Of a DNA stretch of 64,000 bases, positions 1-13,075 are shown in pieces. Both the position numbers and the translations under genes were made by a program. The stretch is from Synaphobranchus kaupii (taxonomy: Eukaryota; Chordata; Actinopteri; Anguilliformes; Synaphobranchidae), in assembly GCA_029718625.1 (NCBI GenBank), contig CM056376.1:90029675-90093674 (forward strand), in the 5' to 3' direction. Numbering within the stretch: the stretch's first letter is position 1; the number at the start of each line of letters is the position of its first letter. The notes under the pieces were generated by a model, which did no database searches, was not told where the DNA came from, and saw only the letters and a program-made list of their open reading frames with translations.

Positions 1-2558
1 CTTGAAGCCAAAAGGAGCGTGCTTCCATAGGTCGATGAAAAGTCTTGTGGGACCCATTGATGGTTAAACGGGTTAGATGCGAAGGCCACGAGGTTAAACC
101 ATCTGACCTATGAGTCAGAGGAAGATGAAGACGCTTCATTCGTAACTTAACCGACGGACTTGCTAGCACCAGATCCACCACATGGGTCGCTAGAGAGTGG
201 TGGGATGTAGATTCTGGTATACGACCCCCCTCTAACCCTGGGCGATGCTGCCACCAATTATGCCTTGCCCAGCAGGGCTACCAGGCACAATCGGGATTGG
301 ATCCAAGACCGTGGGACCCACCCACGCACTAGAACAGTACCTTAACCGGAGTATTTGTGTGTTATTTTTGTGTGAACAGTGAACACCTGCTGTATATTTA
401 CGCATCAATCAATCAAGAAAACAGCCTTTATATAGTACCATGTTACTGTACAGGGCTTCACAGTGGATTCAAAATGTTTTCCAGAGGCAATAAAAAGTCC
501 ATTTGAATCCGTGTAGGTAAAATGGGAAAACTTATTTAAAGTCATTATTTCTCTTGAACCACATTACTACTTGAATTTAGTATATAGTCCTCGTGCTCTG
601 GTGATAGAGGGACACTTTATTTTCGCGTGGATCAGTAAGTCATATTGCAAGATGCACTTGACCGCAGACGTGGCGGCATGTCTGCATTCAATTACGCTTT
701 TAATTTCGCCCGGTTTAATGCATGTTATCAGTTCAAGTGCGCAAATTCATTTCAAAGGAGGGAAGATTTATAATGCAGTCAATTAACGGGCTGAGCCGTA
801 ACCCAGAGAGCCGTGTGGAACTGACAGGGCCGTACTGTACGCTCCCCAGCCACCTGCGCTATATTTCATCTCCCTGTGCAGGTAATACAGAGAAGTGTCT
901 TTTTACAAGACTCCCATTAGTTTATGAGTGCACTGCATGTCACTTTGTCCTTTCTTTGACTTTTTAACTGAGCTTTACTCTCTCTCTCTCTCTCTCTCTC
1001 TCACTTTCTCTCTCCGCGTGTCTCCCACACTTAGGGCTCAGAGGAGGGGGAGACGGAGCCAAAGGAGCTCATCCTCCCTCCTAACTGTGATTGCATTGTG
1101 CGGGCTTTCCTAGACAGGCACGTTCTGTTGTTGTTTTTACTTAAGAGGAGTGGACCAAATGAATGGTGGTGCTCACACCAATATCTCTGATATGTGGAAA
1201 CTATAACACCAGTCTCTCTTTATTTCTTCTTTTTTCCCCCTGATTTTTCCCCCCCCTTTTTCTCCCAATTTGGTAGCCAATTGGGCCCTGTGTAACTCAA
1301 TTCCCCCCGTGTAGCAACCACTAGAGAACCGCCGCTACAGCAACAACACAGAAAGCGCAGAATACTATCTGTCTGTGCCTAGAGAGGGGCTTAACCCCCT
1401 GGCCAGACTAGAAAGCCGTGTTCTGGAGGAGTCACTCAGTTTTATACAGGATAAGATATGGCTCAACACCTAAAGAACATCCCTATTCTTTTAGTGGAAG
1501 TAGAGTAGTTATTTGCTCTGATTGTGGGTTCCCCCAGAATGCACCTCTCTCCCCATTGTGTGCGAAGTTGCATCTCACCGTCCCTTCGGGAATTCTGCTC
1601 GTGTTCCCAGGCACCAATCACGAAGCTTGCCCGCTATCCGATTCGCTGCGCCGCAGTGTTTGAATAACGTTTGAATACTGCATGGCTCCGGCCCGTCAAC
1701 CGCTTCCTTTCTGGTCTGCTCGCCGCTCCGCCTTCAGAGTTCGAGTGTGACGGGTTGAGGCCTCGCCAAAAAAGCCCGTCCATGCCCCGCGCCACTCCTC
1801 ACGCCCCCCAGCCACCCTGCCACCCCCCCCCCCCCACCCCTCCCGCATACTGCCGGCCCGACCACTCTCCACCGCACAGCGGAACCGCTCCGCACATTTT
1901 CGGCTTCTCGCGCTGCCTTTCACGCTTCACTCTTTCCTTCTTTATTCAACCTCTTTTCCAGAGTCTGAGAACTACGTCTCTGTCCCTGCAGATACCGGCT
2001 AGGTTGGGAAAGGACCGGCAGCAAGTTTTCGCCGGCGGATTGGTATGCTCGCTGTGAGGCTTTGAAAAGTCGTTTGGGCACTTTGCACGGCTTTCTGAAA
2101 AGCCTTATTCACATTTACATATTTCGGTTGGTGTTTGAAATTACTGTTCCATTTTCTGTTTGCCTAGCAGATGCCTTTATCTGGAACCACTTGCACGGAT
2201 CATCTTTGAACATATTTTTTCGACTGTCGGATATTTAACTAAGCAACTGACTGAAGTATCTTACTCAAGGGAGTGAGTCCTGTAGCCTTTGTATTATCAG
2301 CTGATCCTGTAAAGCACCATACCACCCTGCTATGCTTCATTATGATAATGACAGATGAATACTTTATGGGTAAAACTGCCTTGTAAAATCCTGAATCCAA
2401 ATGCAGTATCCAGTACAGATCTGTGACCCAAAATACAAAAAGGATTTAAAAAAAAGATCAAATTCACTTCATATATTTTCTACTCATCCAGTCAGCTGAA
2501 CTAATGGTTTTACGGCAGTAAAACCTTTATTTGACAATTTAGTATTCCATATATGAAT

Positions 2559-2612
2559 GAGTAATGCTAGCTTACAGTGTACAGTGAGTAATGCTAGCTT
2601 ACAGTGTACAGT
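2559..2612. repeat. 27-bp perfect tandem duplication
   Basis: The unit starting GAGTAATGCTAGCTTACAG occurs at 2559-2585 and again, identical, at 2586-2612. The perfect match points to a recent duplication. Confidence 0.9.
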
Positions 2613-3286
2613 GCTCTAAAATGGGGCCCAAAGCTTTTTTTTTTGGATATCTATCAAACTGCGATGGTAATACAGATATAATCCTCGTAAGGCCAATACC
2701 CACATTTCTTTAAGCAGGGATATAATGTGAGCAGCACAAGGGGAATATTTTCTTTATGTTCCAGTGCTTCGTACTCTACGCATGGAAGTACCTTTACCAC
2801 AGGGCAACATCCCATGTGGAATCGGTTATGCATGTGCATTCTGGGTCAGAATATGCCATTGCGCTCTTGAGCAGAATTATGTATCTAAAATGTTAGTGTA
2901 AATGCTGTAAAGAAAAATGGTTCTAAAAATGTCCTGATGAAAAAGATAACGTGACGTGTAGTCAAATAGGAGTATGAAACGGAGAAACGGTATCAATAAG
3001 CATGTCCGTCTCTTGAGCAGGCAGATGAGCGGGTAGGGAAGGAGAACAGGTGCCTTGTCGTGCGTGCGCTCTCTTGAGCCGTGCTCTTAACCAGGAGACC
3101 GACAGCGCCAGGTTACACCGCTCTCCTGCCATATGGCGAGGGACTGGCACTACCTGAGGCCAGATTTTGCATGTCTGCTGCCGCTACTCATAGGAACCAT
3201 TCTGGCAGTCTTATCTGGCCGTAAATCTTGCTGACGTTCTACCCGACTAGTGTATTTCTGCCCAACATCATACCCTGACCATAGGT

Positions 3287-3512
3287 AGCAGTATCTGTAG
3301 CCACATGTATTTTACACATGATCTCTTAAGACACGAGTACCTCTAGTCAAGGTGTATTTTACTCCCACATTACAAAAGAGGCAGGAATACACCTGTAGCC
3401 AGGCCTATTTTACACAACAGGGTCCATAAAGGAAGCAGTTCCTGTAGCCACGTAGGCCTATATTTTACACAACATGGTCCACAAAGGTGTACCTCGAGCC
3501 AAGTGTAACATT
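3287..3512. repeat. Degenerate tandem repeat, about four copies
   Basis: The phrase CTGTAGCCA followed by a TATTTTACAC-type segment recurs (3295, 3390, 3451, with a variant CTCTAGTCAAGG near 3343 and CTCGAGCCAAG near 3493). Unit length varies around 50-65 bp. It looks like an old, diverged minisatellite. Confidence 0.6.
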
Positions 3513-6500
3513 ATCTAAGTACTTGCACCGGGGGTGTAGTTGTGAGTGTAACCTTTTTTAAGATCTGTGGGATAAAAATCACTGGTCATTGCTATGTAAT
3601 TTTGTTTAATAGATTTTTTAAACACATTCATTGTTATTATTACCACTTTTCCTTTGGGGCTGGCTGGCTGGCTTCCATGGCTCCACTGTACAAAACCTGA
3701 ACAGAAGGATAGAGAGACCATTCAAGCCCATTCATTTGCACTTAACAGTTTAAAAGAACCTTGTTGTTTAAATGAATACATTGACTTTCTGCTATTTTCT
3801 GAAAGTCATTGACCGTAAACGTTCCGCGTAGCATTTTATTGTTGCGGCTAATTAATTTACTTCCCTTTATTTATTTAGAAGCCTTGTTTTCTTGCTAACA
3901 ACACTCATGTAGTGATATAGACATCTCCGTCAAACTGCCACATGCCCCCCACCCTCCTCTTAAATACGCTGCTCACAAGTTTTTATTTCATTGAGCTGAG
4001 GGCTATCCCTCATAAGACCTTCTTCAGCTTGTGTGCTACAGCCAGTGCAGCGTTGTCTGAAAGGTGAATATTCTTGGAAAAGCAATTTGTCCTGTGAAGC
4101 AAGATGGCCTGCCCTCGCAAATAGGCCTAGATGCGCGTCAGTCAAAGGGGAGCCGTGAGAAATCCTTTTATTCTTCTCCCTATCGTCTTCATCACAGCAC
4201 AAAATAGAACTTTCCCATAAATACCGTGTTATTCATTTGGGGATGCGGAGGTCGGGTCCTGCTTCCTTTTGGATGCTATGAAGTGGCTCATTCGGGTTAA
4301 TGCTGTTGAGTTTATTCCTGGCTCTTTTATCTGCATTGTTTTCCTAGCTGAGCTCAGGAGAGGGAACCTTCGGTGCTGACGGGTGAGGGGCAGGTAAGAC
4401 GGTCTCAACGTTCGCTGTTGTGAGTGAGAGCCTCAGAAAGGCACAGCTGATGTAAGTGCTGGGTTGTCCTGTAGCAGTAAACGGCTTACAGGCTACGGAG
4501 GTCTCGCATCATAGGCTTTGGTGCTCTGGAAAACGGTTAGACTGTGCCGGAAAACTCATATCCCTGTGAACGTCTACCCCAAGAAAATATGCTTTTCCCC
4601 TGCAGTCTTTATGAGGTCATGCAGTGCTCCGGCATGCTGTTTGGTTTCTCGCTATGTTGAAAAACCTGCAACTGCGGTTGCAATGGAAAAAAGGAGCGTT
4701 TGATACTCTTTTTTTTTTGTGTCGGTTGTTAGAGCAGGACACAGTGGGTTTCTCTGCCCTCTGTTCTCCCATTCGAGGGCGGAGCCCGAGCAGCTTGAAG
4801 CGAAGCGGTCGCTTGCGCATTCATCCTGGTTCGACGGGGGCTGGCACGTCGCCACCACCAAACGGCATCGCTGCCAGCCGCTTGGCAGCGGAACAAGCCT
4901 TTGTTTTCACAGCTCTGTGATCGCGTTTACCTGGTTATAAATATACTCGCCACGCAGTCGCTACCCAGCTTCGAGCTGCCTCTTGCTTTGAGTTTTCTCC
5001 CCCCCCCCCCCTTTCCCAAATACTTTGAGGCTGATCTGCATGTTTCTAATGGGGGGGGTTTGACAGCCCCTTCCCTGGCCGCTTCTGAGGACAGTGAACA
5101 CAATTAACTGGTGGAGGACCTGACGCGTTGTGCGTGCGTGTGGTGTGTGAGTGGGCATACAAACATGCATTCATAAAGATACCATTGTGTGGAATCAGTG
5201 GATCGAATCCAGTTGAATTATCATAGCACAGATACTGACATACAGTCCAGTGACCTATCCTATCGTTTATTCTGAACTATAGAGTCAGTCAGTCAGCAGA
5301 CCTGGACTTCCGGCACAGCAAGATGAGCACCCACACTACGCCAACAGCTGCAAAGCCCCCTGGGATTGGAGGTGGATCCGTGAAGCCCTTTACCTCAGAT
5401 ATAAACCAAAAGCCCTTTGGCTTTAGATGGAGAGAGATGGCCCAGTGAGATCGGAACCAGACAGTTTGCAGCGAGGGGACTCCTGCTGCCCCCGTATTGC
5501 GCTTGATGAACGAGCCCTCCCTCACCAGCAGAACGGCGATAGAGAGGATTGGTCATTCTCAAGGCAGGTCACCGTTATATTTAGAATATAAATGATTTTT
5601 ATTTCCCCGCGTGCTGTCGGGGGCGGTGTGGAGACATCCCAGCTGCGTCCACTGCGGCGGTGTCAGGTAAATGTACGACCCGAAACACAAACACAGATGT
5701 TTCCCTCCGTATCCGGCTGGCCAGGTGAGGTGGCGCTTCGAGGTCACCGTCTCCTGGGGAGAGAAAATGTAACTTTGTGCCCGACTTCTCCGACTGCGAG
5801 ATTAATGCCACGTAGGGAAATATAACAGATAGTTTAATTAAGCTGGCGGTGTGCAAGATTCATCGACTCATTTCTGCAGCTGACAGCGCAAATGAGGGTT
5901 CAAAGGTGCGAACTGAGGAGAGACACCCATGCGTAGCTCTGCGCTTAATGAATTGAGTTCTTTCCCCCCCTATAAAGTTTCACTGTGAGGCCCGGTATTC
6001 ATTAAATCAGCCCTTCAAGTAAGTCGGCCCCTCTCCCTCGCTCCCACCCTCCGCTCTCCTCTCTGTCCCGGGCCCACCGAGAGCAGCTCTCGAGCGGCGT
6101 AGCTCTACGAGAGAGCCGAGAGAGAGACTCTGTGGTTGAGGTCTGCGTTCCTGCGGGACCCCCGCGGTATCCGCGGGACCCAACGCTTTTAACGTGCGGC
6201 ACGGGACAATTCGTCAGTGTTGCGGGCGGGAGCGGGGCCCGCCAGTGCGCGCGGGCGCGGGATAAAAAGACGAGGAGAGAATTCCCGCAAAAGATTGAGG
6301 GATCGATTAAGATGAAGGTGGTGTTATTTTGCGGGCGCAGCCAAAGTATTTGCAGGCGTTAACATTTCACACTTTGTGGGTGGTCAACTAAGAGTCATTA
6401 TGCAAATTACTCCAGCCGCAAACAGCCATATTTAAATGAAAGATTTTCCGTGTTTGGAATGGTTATATTGTAAGAAAATGGTGAAAAGTCTCTCGTTAAT

Positions 6501-6582
6501 GTTGCCGTTTTTATGGTATTTATTTTTTGTGAAGGGTATAGAGATCCATTCCAATGCAGAGAAGTTATAGTATCACTTCTAA

Positions 6583-6720
6583 GTAGGGTTGCAAAATTCC
6601 GGGAATATTCAAAGGTGGAAACTTTCCATGGGAATTAATGGGAATATATGGGAATTAACGAGAATTAACAGGAATTAACGGGAATTAACAGGAATTAACG
6701 GGAATAAACTAGAAATGTTG
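6583..6720. mobile_element. Dispersed fish repeat with 10-bp internal minisatellite
   Basis: The segment starts GGGTTGCAAAATTCCGGGAA and then carries roughly eight copies of a 10-bp unit GGAATTAACG (6630-6707). From memory this start is shared by a family of non-autonomous elements dispersed in fish genomes. The other end was not located. Confidence 0.55.
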
Positions 6721-7355
6721 GCGTTATTTGTACTAGCTGTATTTACCTCGTCATATGCAGACATAAATATAAACATTTTGTCTTGTCATAAGCAGACATC
6801 CATGCAAACATTTGTGAGTAGAACTTTAATGGATTCTTTCATTGAACAAAAAACATGAATGTTGAATAAAATAAATGTATTCCCTAACACCCCCCCCCCC
6901 CCACCCCCAAAAAAAAAAAAAAAGTCAGAAATAGATGTAGTCCTTGCGCTCAAATGCAGTAGTGTGGCCTCAATAGAGTACTCAAGTGACTACGTCACAC
7001 TGGTTTTAGTAGTGACTTCCCCATTCATTTAGACCATTCATGAAGTAAAATGGCAGAATTAGCAAGGTGGTATGCTGGTATGCACTGCCAAAAATGTCCA
7101 GACGAGATGATGATATCATCTTGGTCGAGAACTGCCCGTGCGTTGCAGTAATGGATATGTAGTCCATTAAAGTGGACTACAAACCGGACTACAATCATTA
7201 CTTTAAAAAAAAAAAAACATTAAAAAACATGCGATGTATGCTCTATATCCTTATACCACACAGGCTAATCCAGGAACGTTTTGGCTCATTCTACGTATAA
7301 ATTTCAAGAATTTGTTTCTATTGGCATAGCTGTCTCTACATTATATATACTCTAA

Positions 7356-7881
7356 GGCAGTGTCCGAATACGACCCCTACACCCTTTTGAGGGCAACTTC
7401 GTCAAAAAGTAAAACTTTTTCTCACAAATGGGGGCACATAAAATACCAGGATGAATCCCTTATTTCCGGGGTTTTGTTGAGCGACTTCAGGACCACACTC
7501 ATCTGCAGAATGGTGCACTCATCCGAAAATTTCAGTAAGTAACCCGGAAGTAAAAACGTAAAAGACATAGAGCGTATATGCATATCTATGGTACAAGATA
7601 GGTTCATATTACAAACTACTCTTTTTTAAAATTTTTATTTTTTTATTATATTTTCAGTCATAATCTACACTTTGTAACAATCATTATATGTTAACTGATT
7701 GATATTCTCAATTAAAAATAAATAAATATTGCGGACTACTTCCTCACTAGTTAGGAAAGAGTTTTGCAAAATTTCTTTCGCACACTGCTTGTAAAGTGAG
7801 GGGACAGGGCACATAGTAGACAGGGGTCTGAGTGGACAGGGGACAGTGGACATGGAACAGGGGTTGTATTCGGACACAGCC
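7356..7881. mobile_element. MITE-like element with 23-bp terminal inverted repeats
   Basis: The left end at 7356-7378 (GGCAGTGTCCGAATACGACC...) is the inverse of the right end at 7859-7881 with two mismatches. The roughly 525-bp interior has no transposase reading frame. No convincing target-site duplication was seen, so superfamily is open. It may be part of a larger element. Confidence 0.7.
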
Positions 7882-8631
7882 CATGATAACATCGCACCTC
7901 GTTGCATAAGGGACTGTACAAATTACAAGAGGTTACGGGGCTGCAAGAAATCCGCTAAATATTTATTTGATTTAGAACTAACTTTCTCTGAATCAGAACC
8001 TACTTTTACAAAATTAGCATCAGTGAAAATGATGAAATGGCAACTCAAATTAATTAACGTCACATTTTTTATCATAACAGTTCAATTAAAATCCATCCAC
8101 AATAAAAGATAAACAGCAGCTACATACCTTGTTCCTTATTGTTGGTTCCCGCCGATTTTGATGTTCTTACTGACCTGTGCAGTTGTTGTAGAATTAGAAT
8201 TTACAGAGGCATTTACAGCAAAGAGGTCTCTGTGTACAACAGGGGCCAAAGTTTTCCCATGGTGCATTGCAATTCACAGTATAATTACAATAAAATATAA
8301 ATACAGCACTTTATTGTACGATATTACTGTAAAATTACTGCAATTGCTAACAGTGTAGATCATCTATGTTCACCTAACTCTTTCTATCCACAATCATTTT
8401 ATTACGTACGTATAATGTGATAAGCAAGCTGTTGTTACCTGTACAAAAATAATTCATTTCCGAAATTGGTATGCGATACTTTACTGAAAACGAGGACGTT
8501 TCTATGCACCTCCCACTATTTTGCGAAATAACGTAGGGATGCCCAGTGTTGCATAGCCTATTAATTCAGGCTAACCCGCATCAACGTGCTAACCTGCTGT
8601 TAAATTTGAATGTTGAATCCTGACTGTCCGG

Positions 8632-8704
8632 TTGCTTCAGCTCTCTTGCATTATTATTATTATTATTATTATTCTTATTATTATTATTCTTATTATTATT
8701 ATTC

Positions 8705-8744
<40 letters not shown>

Positions 8745-8945
8745 AGTTTTTCCGCCAAAATGTTTATGGCATATTTTGGACGTAAATAGCCTCTGCGGTA
8801 CTCTGCGGGCGGGAGGGGTACAAACCTTTTATGTTGCGGGCGGGAGCAGGACAAACGAATCCAGTTTCCCCGGGAGTGGGATGGAATCTTGCGGGAGTGG
8901 GCGGGAGCAGGGTTAAATAATCAGTCCCGCGCAGACCTCTACTCT
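8632..8945. mobile_element. Repeat element with GCGGGCGGGAG motifs
   Basis: Three spaced copies of GCGGGCGGGAG-type motifs (8806, 8836, 8890) precede a CAGTCCCGCGCAGACCTCTA end at 8921-8940. This matches my memory of a non-autonomous element abundant in fishes. An ATT microsatellite (8650-8743) lies in its left part. Confidence 0.5.
8650..8743. repeat. (ATT)n microsatellite
   Basis: About 94 bp of ATT repeats with a few ATTCTT interruptions. Confidence 0.95.
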
Positions 8946-11147
8946 GTGGCGCGGGCAGCGGAAGAAGAAGGCCAAAACAAAACCGACAAATCTCCACACG
9001 TCATCCGTAATGGCTGAAATTTCCTTGTTTTTTTGTTTTTTTTCTAGATCCCAGTTTTGCTATTCATGTGTGTACATACATTAACACACTCCTTCATCAT
9101 CAGTCTCTTGTTAAGCGAAAAAATTAGATTCCAGGGAGAGTTTTCTCTTGCATCGCTGTGGAAGCAAAAGAGCCTCCTCTTTTCCTTTGTAATATTTTTT
9201 AATGTCTGTCAGGTGTGCTACAGCATGATTCAGATATAAAGCATACCGCTACGTTCTGACAGGCATTTCCTCTGGTGGAGGCTGGCCTTTCAGGATGATT
9301 TTAATTACTGCTCGCAGAGCTGAATGCAATATGTCTTGAACGGTGTCACAGAGTAGGAACTGCGCTGCGCCGCTGTTTAGCTGGAACTTTTGTGTAATAA
9401 TCAGAACTGTTCCTGCCTGAACGGTAGAAAATGGAGAATTACCATTATTCTTTTTCAGCCACTGACCTGATGCGCTTTCCCTGTGCTCCACATCATTGTC
9501 CAGTGAAGTCAAGAGCACACAGTGTGACCATCTGCACAGCCCTTCACAGTGGGCCCTGTGTAATCTTTGTCAAAATGGTTCCCTTTCTCTTGTTCGTATT
9601 CAGCCCGGCTACTATGTTTTTTTCTTGTCTTTTTTTCTTTTCCCCTTAAACATTTTCCATTTTCCATTCTAATTGGAATAGCCATCCTATCGCTGTAAAA
9701 CCCTGCAGCTGGCCAGCCTTTGCAGTTCCTCTCTCCGTCTCTCTGAGCTGCTGGAGCTACTGCAGCGGAGGGCCGCGCAGCTGCTGCAGCCGGAGCGGCT
9801 GGCGCGCACGCCGGCCGCAGTACTGTCTTCTAGCTGTGCGACACGTTCGCCGCAATTAAACTCAAAAGGTGTCCTCGCCGCAGCCGCCTGGTTTACGCTC
9901 GGTTCGGTTTACCGTGCTCGCGCCACGCTAGCGCGACAGCACAATGGCCCTACCCCCTGAACAGAATCCCGGGAAATGTGTATTGAGTTTGGGCGGCAGG
10001 TGGATGGAATGCTAATGAACCCGATCAGTGTTTCTCTCGAGCGTCAGAAAATAATGGATGTAACCACACGTGAAGCAGGTATTACCGTCTGTTCTCTCAG
10101 GTTCAATACTGGCTGCCTCGCAGAATCTCTCTTCCAAAGGTTAATGAATAGGGAGAATCCCAAGTGGTTCCTGTTTGTTTCGGTGGCTCAGGTGGCAACA
10201 GACCGAGGGGTCAAGGGATGCTAGTCTTGAAGGTGGAAGATTATAGTTCTGGGAATTGTAGTGCAGAATTAAACCTATTCTACCTGTACAGATCTGGGCA
10301 AATTTGTATGTAAGTACTGTTTTGTACAGTGAATAGAGAATGATTTCTGAAAGCGACTGACTAGACTAGACACAGACTAGACACAGGCCACAGACTAGAC
10401 ACACTTGCTTGACATTACTGATCATGTCAAGGACTGGCCTCGAAAATGGATGAACATTATCAGTTTGGAACAGAGGGTATTAAGACCACTTCAGGTTAAT
10501 TGGAAAATAGAAATCTTTTGCAAATGAAATGCTTATATTTAAAGTCAAACTTTCATTTTATTTAATGTGCTATGTTGTATTTTGCTTATGGTCATACTTG
10601 ATGTGATACCATGTTCAGTTTTCTTGATTATTATGAATACATCAAGGCATTATTTTTAGATAACAGTACCCCCCATACAAAACCAAAGGATGGTTTTTGT
10701 GTATGAAATTGTATGAAATAACCAAATAAATTAATGAATTTTCCTTCCTAGCATTTGTATTTCTTGTGTCCATCTGTGGAATGGACGCAAAGACTGAATT
10801 GGATCGGTGACATAATTACCTATCATTTTCTGGAATTTTCCTTCTTTTCCCATCACCCCTCCAATAAGGAGAGCAAAGGATGAACCAAGGGAAGAAGTTT
10901 GAATCGCAGGCGTATTTATAGCAAGGGCAACGAGGGCTTCTCCTCACATGAAATTGGGCCTTTTCACGAGAGGATTAGGTCTGTTCTCTTTAGAAGAAAT
11001 ATGGATAAGGCAGAGTATAATTGAGACTTTGAAAATCCCAAATCCCAAATGATCTGGGCAAGCTTTGTGCGAGTTGCTATTTCCGTGTGGGTACAGCACA
11101 GGGCCAGAGGGCGTAATCTCACAGGGAGAGGAGCTGGAGTCGAGGAG

Positions 11148-11221
11148 CGGGGGTAGGGGGGGGGGGGGGGGGTGTTGGGGGGAAGGGGGGGTGTTGGGGG
11201 GAAGGGGGGGGGGGGGGGGGG
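11148..11221 (+). repeat. G-rich tract with quadruplex potential
   Basis: About 74 bp that is nearly all G, with two copies of a GGTGTTGGGGGGAAGGGGGG-type unit. It lies about 207 bp upstream of the exon at 11429 on the transcribed-sense strand, so the pre-mRNA would carry it too. Confidence 0.9.
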
Positions 11222-11356
11222 CAGGTCTAGATATAGGGAGCAAGCCACTTCCCCTTCAGCCTCCCTTAATGAAGTTCTCCAGCTACAAAAAAGTCACTGT
11301 AGGGCATTCCCAAGGCGCCTCGTTTCAGGACCAAAGTTCTCAGCTGATCCAGGCTG

Positions 11357-11360
<4 letters not shown>

Positions 11361-11424
<64 letters not shown>
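11361..11424 (+). repeat. (TC)n microsatellite used as polypyrimidine tract
   Basis: About 60 bp of TC repeats ends four bases before the CACAG-type acceptor of the exon at 11429. It doubles as the splice-site pyrimidine tract. Confidence 0.95.
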
Positions 11425-11428
11425 ACAG

Positions 11429-11499
11429 ATGAGCTCCGGAAACTGAGTTGGTCTGGAATCCCGCGACAAGTCCGTCCAATCACGTGGAAGCTCTTGTCC
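11429..11499 (+). CDS. tbc1d22b: tbc1d22b exon: start of TBC domain (motif A)
   Basis: The exon begins after TCTCACAG with AT, the last two bases of a split GAT codon whose G comes from the previous exon (phase 1). It then encodes ELRKLSWSGIPRQVR and PITWKLLS (23 full codons) and ends at a strong donor, TCC|GTAAGT, in phase 0. It is the N-terminal edge of the TBC domain. W in ITWKLLS and the G starting the next exon form the WxxLxG motif A. The match to TBC1D22A/B (DELRKxSWxGxPxxVRPxTWxLLS) is close. The upstream neighbour exon is outside the window. The acceptor's pyrimidine tract is a TC microsatellite, and a run of C follows the donor at about 11509-11523. The family identification is very secure. 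Confidence 0.96.
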
Positions 11500-12956
11500 G
11501 TAAGTCCACCCCCCCCCCCCCCCTCCCAGGCTGCTGTCTTATCACATTTGATTTATCTGTTTAATGAACACATTTTTTATTACACTGTTTTTCCCATCTC
11601 TTGTTAAAGTGATTTGTGAAACGGCACACTATTGTCTACATCTTTTCTCTCTAAAACATTCGTTGTGGCACACAGAGATTATTTATTTATGAAGCCTCAG
11701 TGTTTACTCATTAAGTCGCTCCTTTTGTTTATAGTGACTCTGTTCATTGCCGGATCTTTCCAGTCTCCCAACAGTAAATCTCTCTCTCTCTCTCTCTCTT
11801 TCGCTCCCTCTTGCTCTTTGTCTCACTTGTGAGGAATGTGTATATTTTGACACAATGCTTTTATCACCGTGGGGCAGTGATAGTAGCCCACACAGACACC
11901 TCCTTGACCCTCTCAGTGGCTGTGATACTCGGATGGTCCTCTCAGGTTTTGTTGTCAGTAATAATGAGAGAGATGGGGCTGTACCAACACTGCTAGCCCG
12001 ATGCTTTGAAGGCTCTGCCGAGGGCCTCCGTCGGACACAGCTGTGGCGTTGCAGACGATCTGTGGATAATTAATGCGATGCGTGAGTTCACTCGTGACTC
12101 GCCAGCCGTTGTCTTCGCTCGTCTGCTGTCCCGGGAAAAGGCCGGCAATAGCCGCTGTAGCACTTAGCTTGTAACCAGAAGCCTGCCAATTTGAATTCCA
12201 CGTGGGCCGCGAAATTGTTCCTGAATTGCTTCTGTGTCCAGCTGTACAAATGGATAATGTGTAACGTGCATGCTATCTCAGTCACTCTGGGTTAGGATTT
12301 GTGCTAATAAATAGAAAAGCAAATAAATAGTTGCAATAATGCAACTGAACATCTCCCTCTCTTACCTTTTCCCTCTTCCGTTCTGTCCCTCTGCTCGTCT
12401 CATTCCCTTCCACTCCCACCTTGTCTGCATCATCAGACAATCAATCATACGTGCTGATCTCGCCGTCTACACGCATACAGGCATCGTAGCGGTGCCGACA
12501 GTCATTGACCTTACCTCAGCGTATGCCACTATGCCACATGACCTCTCATGCTTCATCATCTCCCAGAGGCTTATGGCAGGGAACAGTTAAACGTTCTCCC
12601 GAGCAGCATGCTGTCTGCGCAAATGGCGAAACCCTGTTTTCCCCCCCGACTCGTTTTCTCCAGAAGCTGGTTTCTTTTATTCATATTTATTCAGATCGAT
12701 GGGGCGATTCTTTGTGGGGAAAGTCCAGTTATTACACAGAGCTTTGGTGGATACAAGGCTTGGATTGTCTGATATGAATGGTACTGTATGGGCTGAGATT
12801 ACAGTGAATCTCAGATGGCAAGAGCAGCATGTAGCCTAGACACAATTTCTGATTCTGTGTTCTTGTTAAGCGTGTTATTGCCAAATCTGCTTATTGTTAA
12901 TGTTAGTCTGGGTCTAAACAATAATTGAGCAAGCAGTTTTTAACAGCTGTGATAGC

Positions 12957-13075
12957 TTAGCTTGCCATTTACCATTTTTGCATTTTTGTTTTTCTTTTAT
13001 GTTGTAATTTGGTTGTATAATGAATTGCCCTTCAGGTCAATAAATGATCTGTTGATTGATTTATTTACTGATTAA
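12957..13075 (+). mobile_element. LINE-type 3' end fragment
   Basis: The segment reads ATGAATTGCCCTTCAGG then TCAATAAATGATCTG and short TGATT repeats. From memory this GAATTGCCCCTnAGGGATCAATAAA pattern ends L2-like elements in fishes. The rest of the element is not recognisable. Confidence 0.45.

Larger units (their letters stand above)
1..11428 (+). other. Upstream intron (5' end outside window)
   Basis: No exon of the gene was found here. I looked for the residues expected just before DELRKL (an acidic NTDL-type end followed by a donor) and saw none. The stretch holds an unidentified repeat-like segment at 1-480, a CT microsatellite (978-1002), C runs (about 1822-1835), a 27-bp tandem duplication (2559-2612), a degenerate repeat block (3287-3512), MITE-like elements (6583-6720, 7356-7881, 8632-8945), an ATT repeat (8650-8743), short tandem repeats of AGACTAGACAC type (10366-10404) and a G-rich block (11148-11221). 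A segment near 1250-1420 resembles fish dispersed repeats. The remainder is unremarkable intronic DNA. Confidence 0.75.

Noticed and set aside
1..480. Window start as part of a gene or known retroelement
   Set aside because: The sequence has a dispersed-repeat feel (CAATCAATCAAG near 410, TTTATATAGTACC near 428) but I could not match it to a specific family or find a coding frame.
9656..9960. An ATG-less open frame with a leucine/glutamine-rich stretch (SELLELLQRRAAQLLQPERL)
   Set aside because: It was considered as an upstream exon or coiled-coil exon. It does not resemble the expected TBC1D22 N-terminal residues and has no clear acceptor and donor pair in phase with the exon at 11429.
10944..11248. 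Proline-rich minus-strand frames near 11.1 kb
   Set aside because: They are read from the G-rich tract at 11148-11221 and have no other support.
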